Positions 20,151 to 32,800 of a stretch of 64,000 bases of DNA are shown one piece after another. The notes beneath the pieces were generated by a model, which was not told the origin of the DNA, ran no database searches, and saw nothing but the letters and a program-made list of their open reading frames with translations. The stretch is from positions 26,548,911 through 26,612,910 of the forward strand of contig OY482853.1 in the NCBI GenBank assembly GCA_960531495.1, in the 5' to 3' direction. The translations under genes were made by a program, and so were the position numbers. Within the stretch, counting starts at the first letter, position 1. Each line of letters opens with the position of its first letter. Source of the DNA: Zeus faber. Taxonomy: Eukaryota > Chordata > Actinopteri > Zeiformes > Zeidae.

Positions 20151-20792
20151 AAGGCTGGTTTATGCTTCTCCCTCTCTACGTAAGTGAACGTGCGTCGGCA
20201 TCATACAGAGATGTTCCTATGGCTGAAATACAGGTACTCCTCACTTAACGACCTACTTGTTTAACCACTGTTCAAACTTAGGACCAGCTCTCTGACCAGT
20301 CTGTATAATATATAGAGATATATATATTATATGCAGTGTATATGCTTTATACACTGTATATACTATATTCAATATATATACTACAGTATATAAACTGTAT
20401 AAACTATATACAGTGCATATACTATATACAGTGTATCCTAGGGGAACAGAACTCTGTCGTTAAGTGAGGAGTACCTGTATTAGAATAAATATTTTTTCCC
20501 TGACAAACGTTAATTAAAAACTTTATACAACAAAAATTATATGCAAAAAATATTCTTTCCCAAGTCAAGTTCCTATCTGCCGAATTTTATTCCGCATTTC
20601 AAACCCACCTCCTGACAGGAAGTTGGACTATTCACCCAATCGGCGCGTTTGACATGCAGGACCGTGCAACCTTTTGAGATTTGGGCAGTGGTGCGTTGTC
20701 TCCTCAGCGAGCCTCTGTGACCCATTACCCCCTTAGCTGTGCAGCTCCGTGGGACGTTTATGTGTACCTACGCAGAAGCATAAACCAGGCTT
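20151..20792. mobile_element. Outer MITE, PIF/Harbinger-like ends
   Basis: The left end (aggctggtttatgcttct) is repeated inverted at the right end (agaagcataaaccaggct), about 640 bp apart. Fish Harbinger MITEs typically carry such ends. The interior has no coding capacity and is interrupted by a second, complete MITE at 20231-20478. Confidence 0.65.
20231..20478. mobile_element. Inner MITE with TA target duplication (family CAGGTACTCC)
   Basis: 248 bp with perfect inverted ends (CAGGTACTCCTCACTTAACG at the left, its complement at the right) flanked by TA on both sides, which points to Tc1/mariner-type mobilisation. The middle is a run of short AT palindromes. A second copy is at 26444-26730. 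Confidence 0.8.
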
Positions 20793-20844
20793 AGTTCTGG
20801 TGATTTTAACACAGTATGAAGCCTGTCATAGTGTCTCCAAAAGG

Positions 20845-23800
20845 CTAATGCCCAGTCTTCTTGTAGTCGTCTTTGGCTAGCCTTAATCTGGACAGGATGT
20901 GTTTCTTGGGGAACTTGAGAGTGGTACAGCCAAACTGACTGACCCCCCCGGTGTCGCCCGGGAGCTTCTCACGTCTCTGGACCCAGCTCCTCCAGCCGGG
21001 CTTCCAGCAGTACACGCTATCGTAGAACCGTGAGCCGTTCTCACCCCCAAGTACATAAATCCTTCGCTTCCAGCGGGCCACACCGCCAGCTGCAATGCGT
21101 CGCGGTAGACCCGGGAACACCACCGGGCTCGGTGCCCGATCGCTGCCACCGCCGCCGCCGCCTCCTCCTCCTGCGCCCCCCCGCTCCCCCGTGACAGTCC
21201 CTCCGCCCCCAGTCACCTCCCTTTCCACCCCGGACCCCCTACCCTCTCTAAAGAACAACACGCGTCCCGTGGCGTCCAGAGTCTCCAGGTTGGTATAGAT
21301 TCCGTCCATGAATTTGCTGGTGTCCCTCATGTAGCCGCCGATGGCGCAGACTCCTCCTCGCACAGCCACGCCTCCCGACAGGCAGGTGGCACCAGACTCC
21401 AGAGACACGCGCGTCCAGCAGTCCGTCAGGGTGTGGTATATCACCACTCCGGAATGCACCACAGCTCGGTTCTGGTCTAGCGTGGTTCCACCCAGCAGGT
21501 ACAGCCGTCCACGCAGGGCTGCGCTGGCAAAGGCGCGTAGAGGGAGGGGGAGTCTGGGGCCAGGGCCCCACTGGAGTGAAGCCAGGTCCATGGTCTCACA
21601 GGAGTCTAGGAGGGCGGAGCGGTTACTCCCGCCCAGGGCGTAGAGTAGATCCCCACAGCCTAGCAGCCCCAACATGGCCCGGGGCTGGACCATGGGAGGT
21701 CGCTCAATCCAGCGGTCCAGCACGGCGTCATATTCATGCACCGCGGCAGACACAGAACCCATCCTAAGAATTCCCCCGGCTACAAACAAACGGTCGCCGA
21801 CAGCAGTGCAGCCGGGACAGACCAGCGAATCCAGCGCAGCCAACTTCTCCCACTTGCCTGTCCGAGGGTCAAAGCAGTCGACCGTGTTGTTCCTCTCAGT
21901 CACATTGTGATCCTCGCGTGGCGTCAGGTCCACACAGACAATCTTTTTCTCAAACATGCCCTCCCTCGGTCTTAGCGGGCCACCGAGGCCCTCACCTGCT
22001 GCGGCCGGACCCAATTCCTGGCTCAGCCGTCGGCTCTCCTCCTGGGAGAGCAGTCCTGGCCGCAAGTGGTGAAGCAGCGCTGGCATGTAGGCATAGCGAT
22101 CCAGGGGCTGGTGTTCTGCCCAGCGCCGAGCCGCGTCATAGACCTCGGCCTCCGACTCCACCCCAAGACGGTCGGAGCCAAGGAGGCTTCCCAGGGTGCC
22201 GTGGTCCAGCAGGAGGAAGTCCTTCTGGCGAGCCACGCGTGGAAAGTGTTGGGCCACGAGCCTGAGGGAAGCCCGCAGCAGCAGCTGGTCATGGTGGGAG
22301 CGAGCCAGGGAGTACATCCCCAGGCAGTTGTCCACAGACAGGTGCTCAAATAGAAACCTGGGGCAGGGGGCCAGACACACAGAAGAGAATGAGGAAAGGT
22401 GCGGAAGACAATATAGATATACTGAATTATTTAAGTGGAAGCCACAGCTTTTGGACTATGCTATACATGTCATAACGTACACATATTTTAGGATTTTACA
22501 GGAACTCTGGCAGTGCCTACCTGGAGCACAGGTCCTGCAGGGGCAAGACTTGAAGCCGATTGGCTGCCACAAAGAGGTCCTCAGCCGTGTCCAGAGAAAG
22601 CCCCGCCTCCCCGGTGTAAACAAACTGGATGACAGTCTCCATGACAGACGGCGTCACCTCCTCCAATCGGATCTCGGTCAGGCGAGACTCTACCAGAGGG
22701 CTGGTGAACATCGCCCGGAAATATGGGCTAACGGCTGCCAAGAGCACTCTAGGGTGGTAAGAGATAAATTAAGAGGGAAAAGATGAGTGCTTGCCCACCT
22801 CAGATAGTTTTGGGCCGACGGGCACTGTATAGGAGAGAGAACTGGCAGCCATACCTGTGACACATGAACTTTTTCCCCTCCACTAACAGAGTGACATCAC
22901 ACAACTGTTGGGCATCCAATAGCTGCTTGAGTCCTGCAGCATGAATTGTGGGAAGGTGAGAAAGAATTGAAAAGAAGGGATGCATTAAAGGTATTCAAGT
23001 AAAACAAAGGACAATTAAGCTACAGGAAAACAAAGTCCCTCAGAGGATGTGAGCATATCACATGGATTTCCTAATATCATTCCCTGGAATGGAACTCCAC
23101 TCGTTTTGATAATAACTTTCTTTCCTAGCTCAGAGCTCCTAGTTGGAGCTCCAGGGGGGCGGTCAGAGCTAAACTGAAGACTGAGCGTTCACCCTACGAC
23201 CTCGGTGCTTCTGGTTGATCCCGGTCATTTTTCTCTTTGTCTTCCGGACAATTCTCACTCTACAGGCTCTTTTGCAGAATTTAATCAGCTAACAAAATCA
23301 CAATTCTTTGTTAATTGTTAAATCTGACATTTGGTCTACTTACTTGGTTTTAGGAGTGATCACACATGGAACATATATGGAACATTATATTTCAACAAAT
23401 ATTTTGCTGCCATGTTGGGTATTTGACAAATGTCAATATTTTGACTGAATGTCCGGTGGTATTCCTGATCTTCTTGTAATGCAAGTTATTGACGGCCAGC
23501 TGAACTCCTGTTCTGCAAGAAAGAAGCACTGCTTTCACAACAAAGTAAGTTTGTAAGTCTTCAGGTAAAGCTCGCACTACTGATAATAGACCGATCTTTG
23601 GGGCAGTTTGGTCTAGATCTGGTATTTAACAGTGTGTGACTAAATTCATATGCTATATATTATCTCTCACTTGAAGCAATACGAATCTTGCATCGACGCA
23701 TCTGCTTCTGATGTAAACACAATTGTGAAATCTTTGCTTCATGCATTCCTTTTAGGCCTGCAGGACGCTAAACAGCGGCTACTCCTACTATTAATGCAGA

Positions 23801-25741
23801 ATACATAGAGCAGGAACCTGCGATGTCCTTGTTCTAAAAGGTCGTATCTATGCATTGGGCAATGAAGTAAGACATCAAGTACTGGGTACTTGGACTTGAA
23901 TGTTCAGCCCAGTGTTTCCTGAAAGTCAGCAAAGAACTTTAAATTTCTGTTAACATTTCAGCAAGGTTCATTCTTATGTTTCACCAGGGGTGTTTTTAAC
24001 TATGTACACCCTAAAGTAGCATTTGTCTCAAGGTGTCATTTTAAAACACAAGAGAGCTCTGGTCTATTATACATGATCAAAACCATGTCCAATGCAGATT
24101 CTATAATATTCTTTGTTTGACTTGATTTTTTTATGCAATTTAATGGTTTGTTTAAGGGCCGGGACATAGAGATCTGCATCTGTACTATTGTTGGGAGGAA
24201 GGGAGGGAGGTCGCGGAGCTGTACAGCCCATTCTCTTCATCTTTCTCTCTATCCTATATATCTATCCTGTACCATCTTTTTATTCTTAATTAAAATTACA
24301 AAAAAACACTGACTCCTGTATTCAATTACAATAACTACCACAAAACAAATCAATAACCACTACTGGATCCATACTGGATCACATGGAATATAGCGTCCTT
24401 AAAGTAGTTTCCACAGGGTTCATTCTGGCATTACTTCAAGGACATTCAAGGACTTTCAAGTACTTTTTAAGCCCTACCTTTTTATTTTTATGGACAATAA
24501 ACAAATATAATAGATTTTCAATGTGTGGACACACAGTGTGTCCCCGTTATACAGGAGCTAATTATTGATGGAGGGAGACCGGTCACGATCTATACCTGAT
24601 CTAAGGTCTCTATAGCCTTCCATCCTCTGCTGCCATGATAGAGACACACAAGCAGACACTTTTATTTTTGTAGCGTCCGACTAAGTATTGATAACACACT
24701 TAGTATTTAACAAAATAGAACTGATTCTATTTGATGAACGTCAGCGCTGATACGTGAAAAATTAACTAAATCGATTTTATTGCTATTTATTTAAAAAAAG
24801 CAAAACGACGGTGGGGTGGTGGGCAAGTAATGTAATCGGTGTATGCCTGAATGCCGTGAAACACAAATAACCGCGGCAAACCCAGTAGCTCTTGTGTGGG
24901 AGACTTCGCTCCCCACGTACATCACTAGCCTTGGGCACCCGTGACCCTATCGCAGGTCCACCAGTTGTCCTTTCTTGGACCACTTTTGGTAGGTAATAAC
25001 CACTGTATACCAGGAACACCCCACAAGACCTGCTGTTTTGGAGATGCTCTGACCCAGTCATCTAGCCATCACAATTTGGCCCTTGTCAAAGTCGTTTAGA
25101 TCCTTACGCTTGCCCATTTTTCCTGCTTCCAACACATCAACTTCAAGAACTGACTGTTCACTTGCTGCCTAATATATCCCACCCATCGCAGGTGCCATTG
25201 GAATGAGATGAGCAATGTTATTCCCTTCACCTGTCAGTTGTTTTAATGTTTTGGCTGCACTTCCTGGTTTTCTCTACTGTAAATCATAGCTTTTTAAAGG
25301 CATTGGAAATTGGGATTCAGTTGAAGCAATTCAATTCTGCAAAAGAACCTCTGAAAAGAGATAAAATAGTGACTAATTTGAAATAAAAAATGACATGGCT
25401 GAAACTAAAGCACCGTGGTCCTATGGTGCACTTTCTGAATGTCTTGAGCAAAGCCACAAGCTCAGCGAGGGATGAGGGAGCCACTGGGGACAAGATGAGT
25501 GGTGAAATCCCCAGACTTTAGCAAGTTGTGGGCAGGCTACAGTTCCAAACGCGTAGCGAGGAACTGTACACCCTCTCCTTGTCGTACCGTGTGTTATGTA
25601 GTCCCCTAATGGAGTAGTGCTGTCATCCGGAAAGTCCTCCTCCTCTGAGTCACTGTCGGACAGGGGTTCCCCTCCTCCCCCGTCCCCATCCTGCCACGGC
25701 TGGGGGCGCCAGGTGACTGTGCCCCCCCGAACCGCATTCAT
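20845..25741 (-). CDS. Kelch-like protein (BTB-BACK-Kelch), member not assigned
   Basis: Minus-strand exons: 25741-25588, 22933-22855, 22748-22521, 22357-20845; phases agree and give 657 aa. The N-terminal exon encodes an acidic, unstructured leader ([12 protein letters not shown] at about residues 30-40). The BTB domain spans about 52-155 ([25 protein letters not shown]), then a BACK domain (NCLGMYSLA), then Kelch repeats from about 300 to the end (LFVAGG, LYALGG, LYLLGG, YVLGG). A Gly-rich insert at about 525-563 separates two Kelch blades. Such proteins usually link substrates to CUL3 ubiquitin ligases. I compared it with remembered KLHL21, 30, 35, 36, 38, GAN and ENC1 features and found no convincing match, so no symbol is given. 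Exon 1 was joined because its last codon phase completes G in THGLKQLL. Confidence 0.85.
22934..25587 (-). other. Kelch gene intron 1 (2.65 kb) with transposon remnant
   Basis: No coding exon seen. It holds a Tc1-like remnant (24830-25262) and one piece of a dispersed 'caaggactttcaagtacttt' repeat at about 24436-24470. The rest is AT-rich unique-looking sequence. Confidence 0.5.
24830..25262 (-). mobile_element. Tc1/mariner-type remnant (family B)
   Basis: The right part (tttggcccttgtcaaagtc ... ttttaatgttttggctg) matches the right half of the fuller copy at 38815-39614. The minus strand encodes a broken transposase piece ([18 protein letters not shown]). The left terminus is missing. Confidence 0.7.
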
Positions 25742-26260
25742 CTGAGAGAGGTATGCATGCTTGGTTAAATCATCTGCCAGTGATATGAAATACAGTGACG
25801 TAAAAATGCATTAGCCCCCTTACTGGTTTCCTTTATGATTGGGTATTTGTAACACCGAATGGTTTCAGATCTTCGGACAAATTGTAAGATTTGACAATAT
25901 CAACGTGATATAAAATTATAGAAAGCGTTTGGCTGCTGTTATCGCGGCTAAAATGTGCTGCAAACAGTTATTAAGGTTAAGTTGGGCATTTACTTTTGCA
26001 CATTGGTGATATGGGTGTTTGACAACTTCATAATTGAATAAATTATATAATAATTTCAATAAATGTGTTTTGTGTTTTCACAGATTATATTGTCTAATAT
26101 TATATTTTGTCATAAGATCTGGAACCATTCACGTGGCAAATATGCAATAATACAGATCATCAAGAAGGGGGCAAATACTTTCACGGCACTGTACAAATGC
26201 TTACAAAAGCATCATTATCACTGTACACTACAGGCTATAATCAAGATAGATACACATTTG

Positions 26261-26405
<145 letters not shown>

Positions 26406-26443
26406 GTACCAGGGTGGAAAAAAAAAAAATGGTAATAACATTA

Positions 26444-26730
26444 CAGCTACTCCTCACTTAATGATTGAGTTCCGTTCCTAGGACCAGGTCGTTAAGCAAA
26501 TTGGTCGATAAATGAAGAACCGTGTTATATCACGGTAAGGGGGCGTGGCAATTGCAAACGCTAGTGTAGTGAATACTGACAGACGGCGGAAACGAGACTG
26601 AAACTGAGAACTGTAATGCGCAATGAGATGCTTGACGCTGAGACAATTGACACTATTATACGCAGCTTACAATGCTGGTGGTCAGAGAGCTGGTCGTAAG
26701 TCCGAGCGGTCGTTAGGTGAGGAGTACCTG
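26444..26730. mobile_element. MITE with TA target duplication, second copy of the CAGGTACTCC family
   Basis: Ends CAGCTACTCCTCACTTAA and GGTGAGGAGTACCTG are inverted matches of those at 20231-20478, with TA on each side. Its inner sequence is longer and different, so the two copies share mainly their ends. Confidence 0.75.
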
Positions 26731-26762
26731 TATAATGTATGAAGCATTATCTTTAACATTTT

Positions 26763-26860
26763 CCTGTCTGGCTCAGATCAGATCACCCAGGTCAAGCCAG
26801 CCAGGGGGAGTTGTACAGTCAACAATCTAGTTAACAATATGCAGTCTTTGAATCTTTATC
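26763..26860 (+). repeat. Direct repeat, copy 1
   Basis: About 98 bases resembling 28507-28602, with shared blocks cctgtctggctcagatca, gatcacccaggtcaagcc and acaatatgcagtctttg. Origin unknown; perhaps a solo part of a retroelement. Confidence 0.7.
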
Positions 26861-28124
26861 TTTGAAATGTCCCTCCACAATTATAAAGGGGACCTATTTT
26901 GCTCATTTCCAGCTAGATATTTTTATTCTGGGACTCCACTAGAGTAGCTTTCCATGATTCACAGTAAAAATATATATTTTTTAATTTTACTGGCCCTCTA
27001 TGCGGCCCCTCAGTTCAGCCTCTGCTGAAACAAGCCATCATAGCTTCTGTCTCTTCAAGACCCCCTCCATAAAAGCCAAATTTCTCCCGATTGGCCCAAT
27101 TCCTGCCTCCTCAAACCTAGCCAGTGTGGGCAAAGTGTGGGCAGTGAAGGTACTGCAGGTGGGACGCAGGATGTCATGCTCAATTTTGTAATTAAGTTTG
27201 AAATTACAATAAAGTATTTATGATTAAATATTTAAATTTAAAAAAGGAATCAGAACAAATTAAACCATGGGAAAAAAAATCCATGGGATTTAAATTACAT
27301 GTTATTCTTCATGTATCTGACCTTGATTTTTTAATTTGTTAACCCTGTTTTTACATTTGTTGCTTTATAAATTGCTGCGTTGCCCTAGGCCCACGTTTAC
27401 ATACAATTGTTTTGTTTTTTTAAAAATACATAGCAAAATACTTGGTCCTGGTCTCGTGTGTTGATCAGAGTTGTTATTAAAAGTTCGGGTGCACCACAGA
27501 GGATTTTCTGATTTCCAGTTGGGCCCTGGCATTCCCAAGTTTGGGAATGGCCGTAATAAAATTTCTTGTTCTCGATTGGAAATGGCAAATAGTCAAATCC
27601 AACCGTACACGTTCGATCCCAAATGAGATTCTGAAAATGAGAGTGGACACAACAAAGATTACAGCAGGACGTCTCTGTTCGGTAAATATTATGCTCAATA
27701 CCTGCTTATTATGTGACATAACGGGTAGATTTTGCCCGCTAAACTAAACTGGGTTCTGAATTAAGCCCGGGTGTGTCCGGATCCAGGACACATGTTCCTC
27801 GTCCCGAAATGGAGACAAATTACATGTTTGTCTGTTCTTTACGGTTACACGGCTAAACTGGAGGCTTTTTCTCCCCCCCAAATCTAAAAACTTACAATGC
27901 AATCATAGTAAGTTTTTAATCAATAATTCCGTTCAGTGTGTACGCTGTTAACGTTGACGTTGTGATCCCGTGCCCAATTTACATACACAAACACACTTAT
28001 TTTAAGGATATTAGTCTTTGTTTTAAAGCGTAATCTCAAAGATCTCCGTCGCGTTGTTTTTGGCGACGCGTGTGGCGAAAGGCGGTAACTGCCGGTGTGC
28101 GGCGGAGGGAATGCATGTGAACGC

Positions 28125-28172
<48 letters not shown>

Positions 28173-28506
28173 AATGCATGGCGGGAAAGCCGCCACAGAC
28201 GTCCGGCTCTCCGGGGCTTTCACCAGTGGCCCACGGGCTCGGTCACCCGGTGACAGGCATTGATTAAACGCATGTTTTCGGCGCGACCCCCGTGCACCGT
28301 GGGGGGCCATATGACCATATGGACCATATGAGGAAATCCGGCGCGAGCTGACGTCAGCGCGGTCCGAAAGTGGATAGAAAACCGTTGGGAACCAGGCGCT
28401 GGGAAGCCCTGAGCTCACAGCCATTACTTTGTCATTCGTTTACCTCCTTATGTGACACTTAATAAACATATATAAGTGACAAAAATAAGTAGAAGCATAT
28501 TATGTC

Positions 28507-28602
28507 CCCTGTCTGGCTCAGATCACCCAGGTCAAGCCGGCCAGGGGACGAGTTGTAGGGTATACAATCGAGTACACAATATGCAGTCTTTGCATCTTTA
28601 TC
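28507..28602 (+). repeat. Direct repeat, copy 2
   Basis: Same orientation as 26763-26860 and about 1.7 kb away, differing by small indels and substitutions. The sequence between the two copies showed no coding frame. Confidence 0.7.
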
Positions 28603-29898
28603 ACATGCATTGACAACGCGTCTATCGAGGTGCATATATTATTATATTATATTATTATATTATTATTGTTGTTGTTTCACATTACCTTAGCTCTTCGTCT
28701 CGTTTCCACGGTGAAGCCTTGAGTGAGTACCTCAACGGGAACCGGTGGGCCAGTTGCGGTAAATGTTTCCGAACACCCGTTCGCTTCAGTTCAGTCCAGA
28801 CCAGAGACTCTTTAACGGTCCCATGTGTGATGATCCGCGGGGCTCCCTGGATACTTGGCCCGGTACCGGGAGTGAGGGAGCACGGCCTTGTGAGAGAGGA
28901 GCGTGGCTCCCACCAAGCCTCATGCAGGCCAACCAGTCTCTTTTACAGAAAATGAACAAATATTAGTCAACCATGGCACAATGTGAATACGCCCTTCATG
29001 GCTACGCACAACGAAGTCATATAAATATGTATATATATTTTTTTTTAAGCGGTGGATATGAGAAAGATGCAGCTGACTTTCGTCGGCCGCACTTGTCTTA
29101 CTGCAATGTGACGCTTCCGTGTTTCCGATTGGTTAACCTTTGAACCGTGACGATTTGTTTTGGGTTCGCTAGTGCTCCTTTGCACGAGAAATTAAAAAAT
29201 GTATTTAAATTTCTAGTAAAATATTTGACACAGTTGGTTTATATATGTAAAGTGCGTCTACAATGATATTCATACACTTGTATAGAAAAAAACCTCTCTC
29301 AGTTTTCAATTTTATTTTCTGATTGGTCAGTTCAATTTTGACCCCGCCTCCTCTGACCGTACGTACTTCCGTATTCCGAGCTCAGGTCGCTAATGGTGCG
29401 TTCAATTAAAATTGGAACTCGGGAAATATCTCAGCTCGGCTTAGGAAACTCTAAAGGAACGACCATTTAAATCAGAATTCCAAGTCGGAATTTCGGGACG
29501 GATTGCAGATTTGTTTTTCTTTTACGCGAAACCTTCAATCTCTCTTCCAAAAACATAAAAACTAAACACACATTTACTGCGGGCGTCCATGTTTTTTTTT
29601 TTCTCGAGCAGAAGCAATAGAATAGCTCGGAAGCGTGGACTCGCGAGTCGGAATGAACGAGTTCCAATTTTCAATGGAATGCAACACAACTTTCTAAAAT
29701 AAACTGATTTAATATACATAAATTAGTGCATTTCAATATTTATTATTATTGTTAATCATTATTACTATAATTATTATTATTATTATTCTATATTTTAGTG
29801 CTCAATCTTCGCAGGGGAAAATAATCTCCAGTTGGTGGCGGTAATGCACTTACAATTGGGTTTGCCGAACACCGAAGAAGAACCAGCCGACCCCAAAC

Positions 29899-32800
29899 AT
29901 GGCGACCTGCATTGGCATGGTCGCCCGGGCTGGAGGCGCAACACTGAACGCGCTGAAGCCGGTGACACGCGTTCGGCAAGCATCGTGCCGGGTGAGCCTG
30001 GTTCGTTCGGCCCACGGCACCCGGAGCAGTCTGCTCGACCATGTCCGGGAGGGCTACAGCGACAAGCCGGACCTGGACATGCGACCGGTGTGTGAGGAGA
30101 CTGACAGAGTCATGGCCGATGTGGAGAACAGGAAGGGGGAGCTGCGAGGGGAGCAAGTCAGAGACATCGTAAGAGCGGCGGCGTCATGAACGGTTGTCTC
30201 ATTAAAATGATGTCGAAACATTCCTACATTACAATGCTCTATATATTGTATATTCTTACACGTTACCGTTATGTTTTCCACCCGGTCCCTTACACAGTGT
30301 GTGTACACACAGAATACAGAATAATAAATAGCACTTGGCTGTAAGACTAAATTAAAAAAAATATTATTTTTCCAAAAATCTATTTTTAAATAGTCAAATA
30401 TATTTTTTCAAAGTTTTTAACTGATACCTGCACACCCCCTGGTGAAAGATATAGAAAGCGACAATGAAAAATGTCTGGATGACCTCTGCACTCCTTTCGA
30501 TATGATCAAGATTCAAGATTCAAGATTCAAGATTTTTTATTTGTCACATACATATACATACTTCCATACATATATGCAGTGAAATGTAATGCAACGCACC
30601 CGGTGATAGCACACACTATGTCCTAGGAAAAAATAAAAAATAAAATAAAAGTAGAAAAATTCTTTTCTAATAGACCGACTAACTGACTCCTAAAACGTAA
30701 TGCAGTAAGTTGAATACTTATAGAATAAGATAAAAATATATAGAATAAAATACAATAAAAATAAAATGGAATAGGTTGAAGGAATATGCCTATGTATATA
30801 CAGATATGTGCATTTAAAGTGGCATGTGAATTAAAGTGGCATGTGAATGTGAATAGTGTGAGGTAGTGTTTGGGATAATACAGCACAGTATACAACAGTA
30901 CGGCGCAGCAATACGGCATCACGAACAACCCTGAACAGTGACACAGTATGCGGTACAGTATGCTACATACAGTACAGTAGGTAGTGGAGCCTAGTGCATG
31001 GCTCAGTTAGGACCCCTGGTGAGGTCAGCGTTGACAGTTCTTATGGCGTGCGGGAAAAAACTCAGTCTCAGTCTCTCTGTTCTCGCTGTGTGACTGCGGA
31101 GGCGCTTGCCTGACCGCAGCAGCTGAAACAGTCCGTTGTTGGGGTGGTGAGGATCCTTCATGATCCTGCGGGCTCTGCTACTTCACCTCCTGGTGTATAG
31201 CTCCTGCAAGGGGGGGAGGGTAGTTCCATTTTGATAACTATAAATAATGATGAAAGTATTCGGACACATACATTTGACCCGCCCTTGTCCAGCTTCACCC
31301 CCGTGTCTACGCCGCGACCACATTTGGGCTGTTGTGTCTGTGTGCGTTGCAGGTGAGAGTGTGGCGGCAGCTCCAAGCGGTGAGGGAGGACATCTTCGAG
31401 CTGGAGGCGCAGAAGCACGTAGTCAGTGAGGAAGTCAGAGCGCTGGTGGTCAGTACGACTGCCCGCACACACCCAAATCACTTACAATACGCCTGCAAAC
31501 TGAAAGAACAACAACACATAGTTATTTTCAAAGAGCTGACAAAAACATACTTTTTACCCTGACATCCAGCCTCGAACAGATAGAGGACAATCTAACTTGA
31601 TGCATGTGTATATGTATAACATTCTAATAGTTTAATGTGTATTTCCTGAACATGACACGTTGCTGCTCTCGTTTTAACAGGACAAGAATGACAAGAAGGC
31701 TCTCGCAAATGTAAGTGGGACCTCATTTAATTTCCTATTATGTGTCATTGAGGGTTAAGACAAAACACTCAAAGATAATTTACATGCATAAACGAGGAAT
31801 TTTAGACAATTAGCATGAACATTTTTTTTTAAAGAATTAAATAGAATAAAAAGTGAAGATAAAATAAATAAGAAATACTTTTCTTAAATAAATACTTATT
31901 TTTGAATAAAAGTTAATAAAGAAAACCACAAAACGAAATAGTCAGATATATAAAAATAAATAAACAAATACAAGTGTTGACACTGGTTGACTGATTAAAT
32001 TAGATTATAACATTTAATTGTCCTCATTGAGTCTTTGAAATTCTGTACGTAAGTGTAGGAAGTAGGTTTTCAGTGAGTGACTTTTTTTATTTATTTTATT
32101 TTTATTTTTTTTTAATTATTTTCTTCCATTATCCAGATTCCAGAATTCAGCCAAGCTCGTCAGAGAGGTCGAAAGATCCGCGACCGGCTCAATCAACTGT
32201 ACCCTAAAGAAAGTGAGCTGGAACGGGAGCACTACAGCCGAGCACTCAGTCTGCCCAACACCACACACCCCGACGTGGTAAAGACACAGGAACAGTCCAC
32301 TGCTGCTTTTTGAAATGGTTGCATGCAAGATATTACAGCATTTATTCCGAACACGTTATTTGGAACTCAAGCCATGTGTCCGTGTTTCCGGTTTTAGCCA
32401 ATCGGAGATGAGAGCCAGGCGACGGTGCTGGAGCTGGTTGGACAGAAGCCAGGTGACCTGCGTTTGGAGTATATAGGCTTTCTGGATGGATAGGCATTGT
32501 TTTTAAGGGACATGCTGGACTCCCGACACAGGGTTCTCACCAGGTCCTTCAGGTGCTTGACGTGGGAGAATTTCGTCCTCAGAAATTTAAGTACCGGAGG
32601 ACCTGGAAAAATGGTCCCCTTCGTGCTGATGTGCTTGAAAACTCCTAAAAAAAAAAAAAAAAAAAAAAGATCATTGAAAACCTCTGGTTTTGTTATTCAG
32701 ATTGTAATAACATTTTTCCATAATTGCTTTTCATCTCATTGAATACATAAAATCGTGGGCCCATGGGGAATAGTAAGGATCATACAGGGTTATGTCCAGT

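Noticed and set aside
27000-29898. An MRPS12-like gene upstream of sars2, as in human
   Set aside because: No frame with ribosomal protein S12 motifs was found on either strand between the Kelch gene and sars2.
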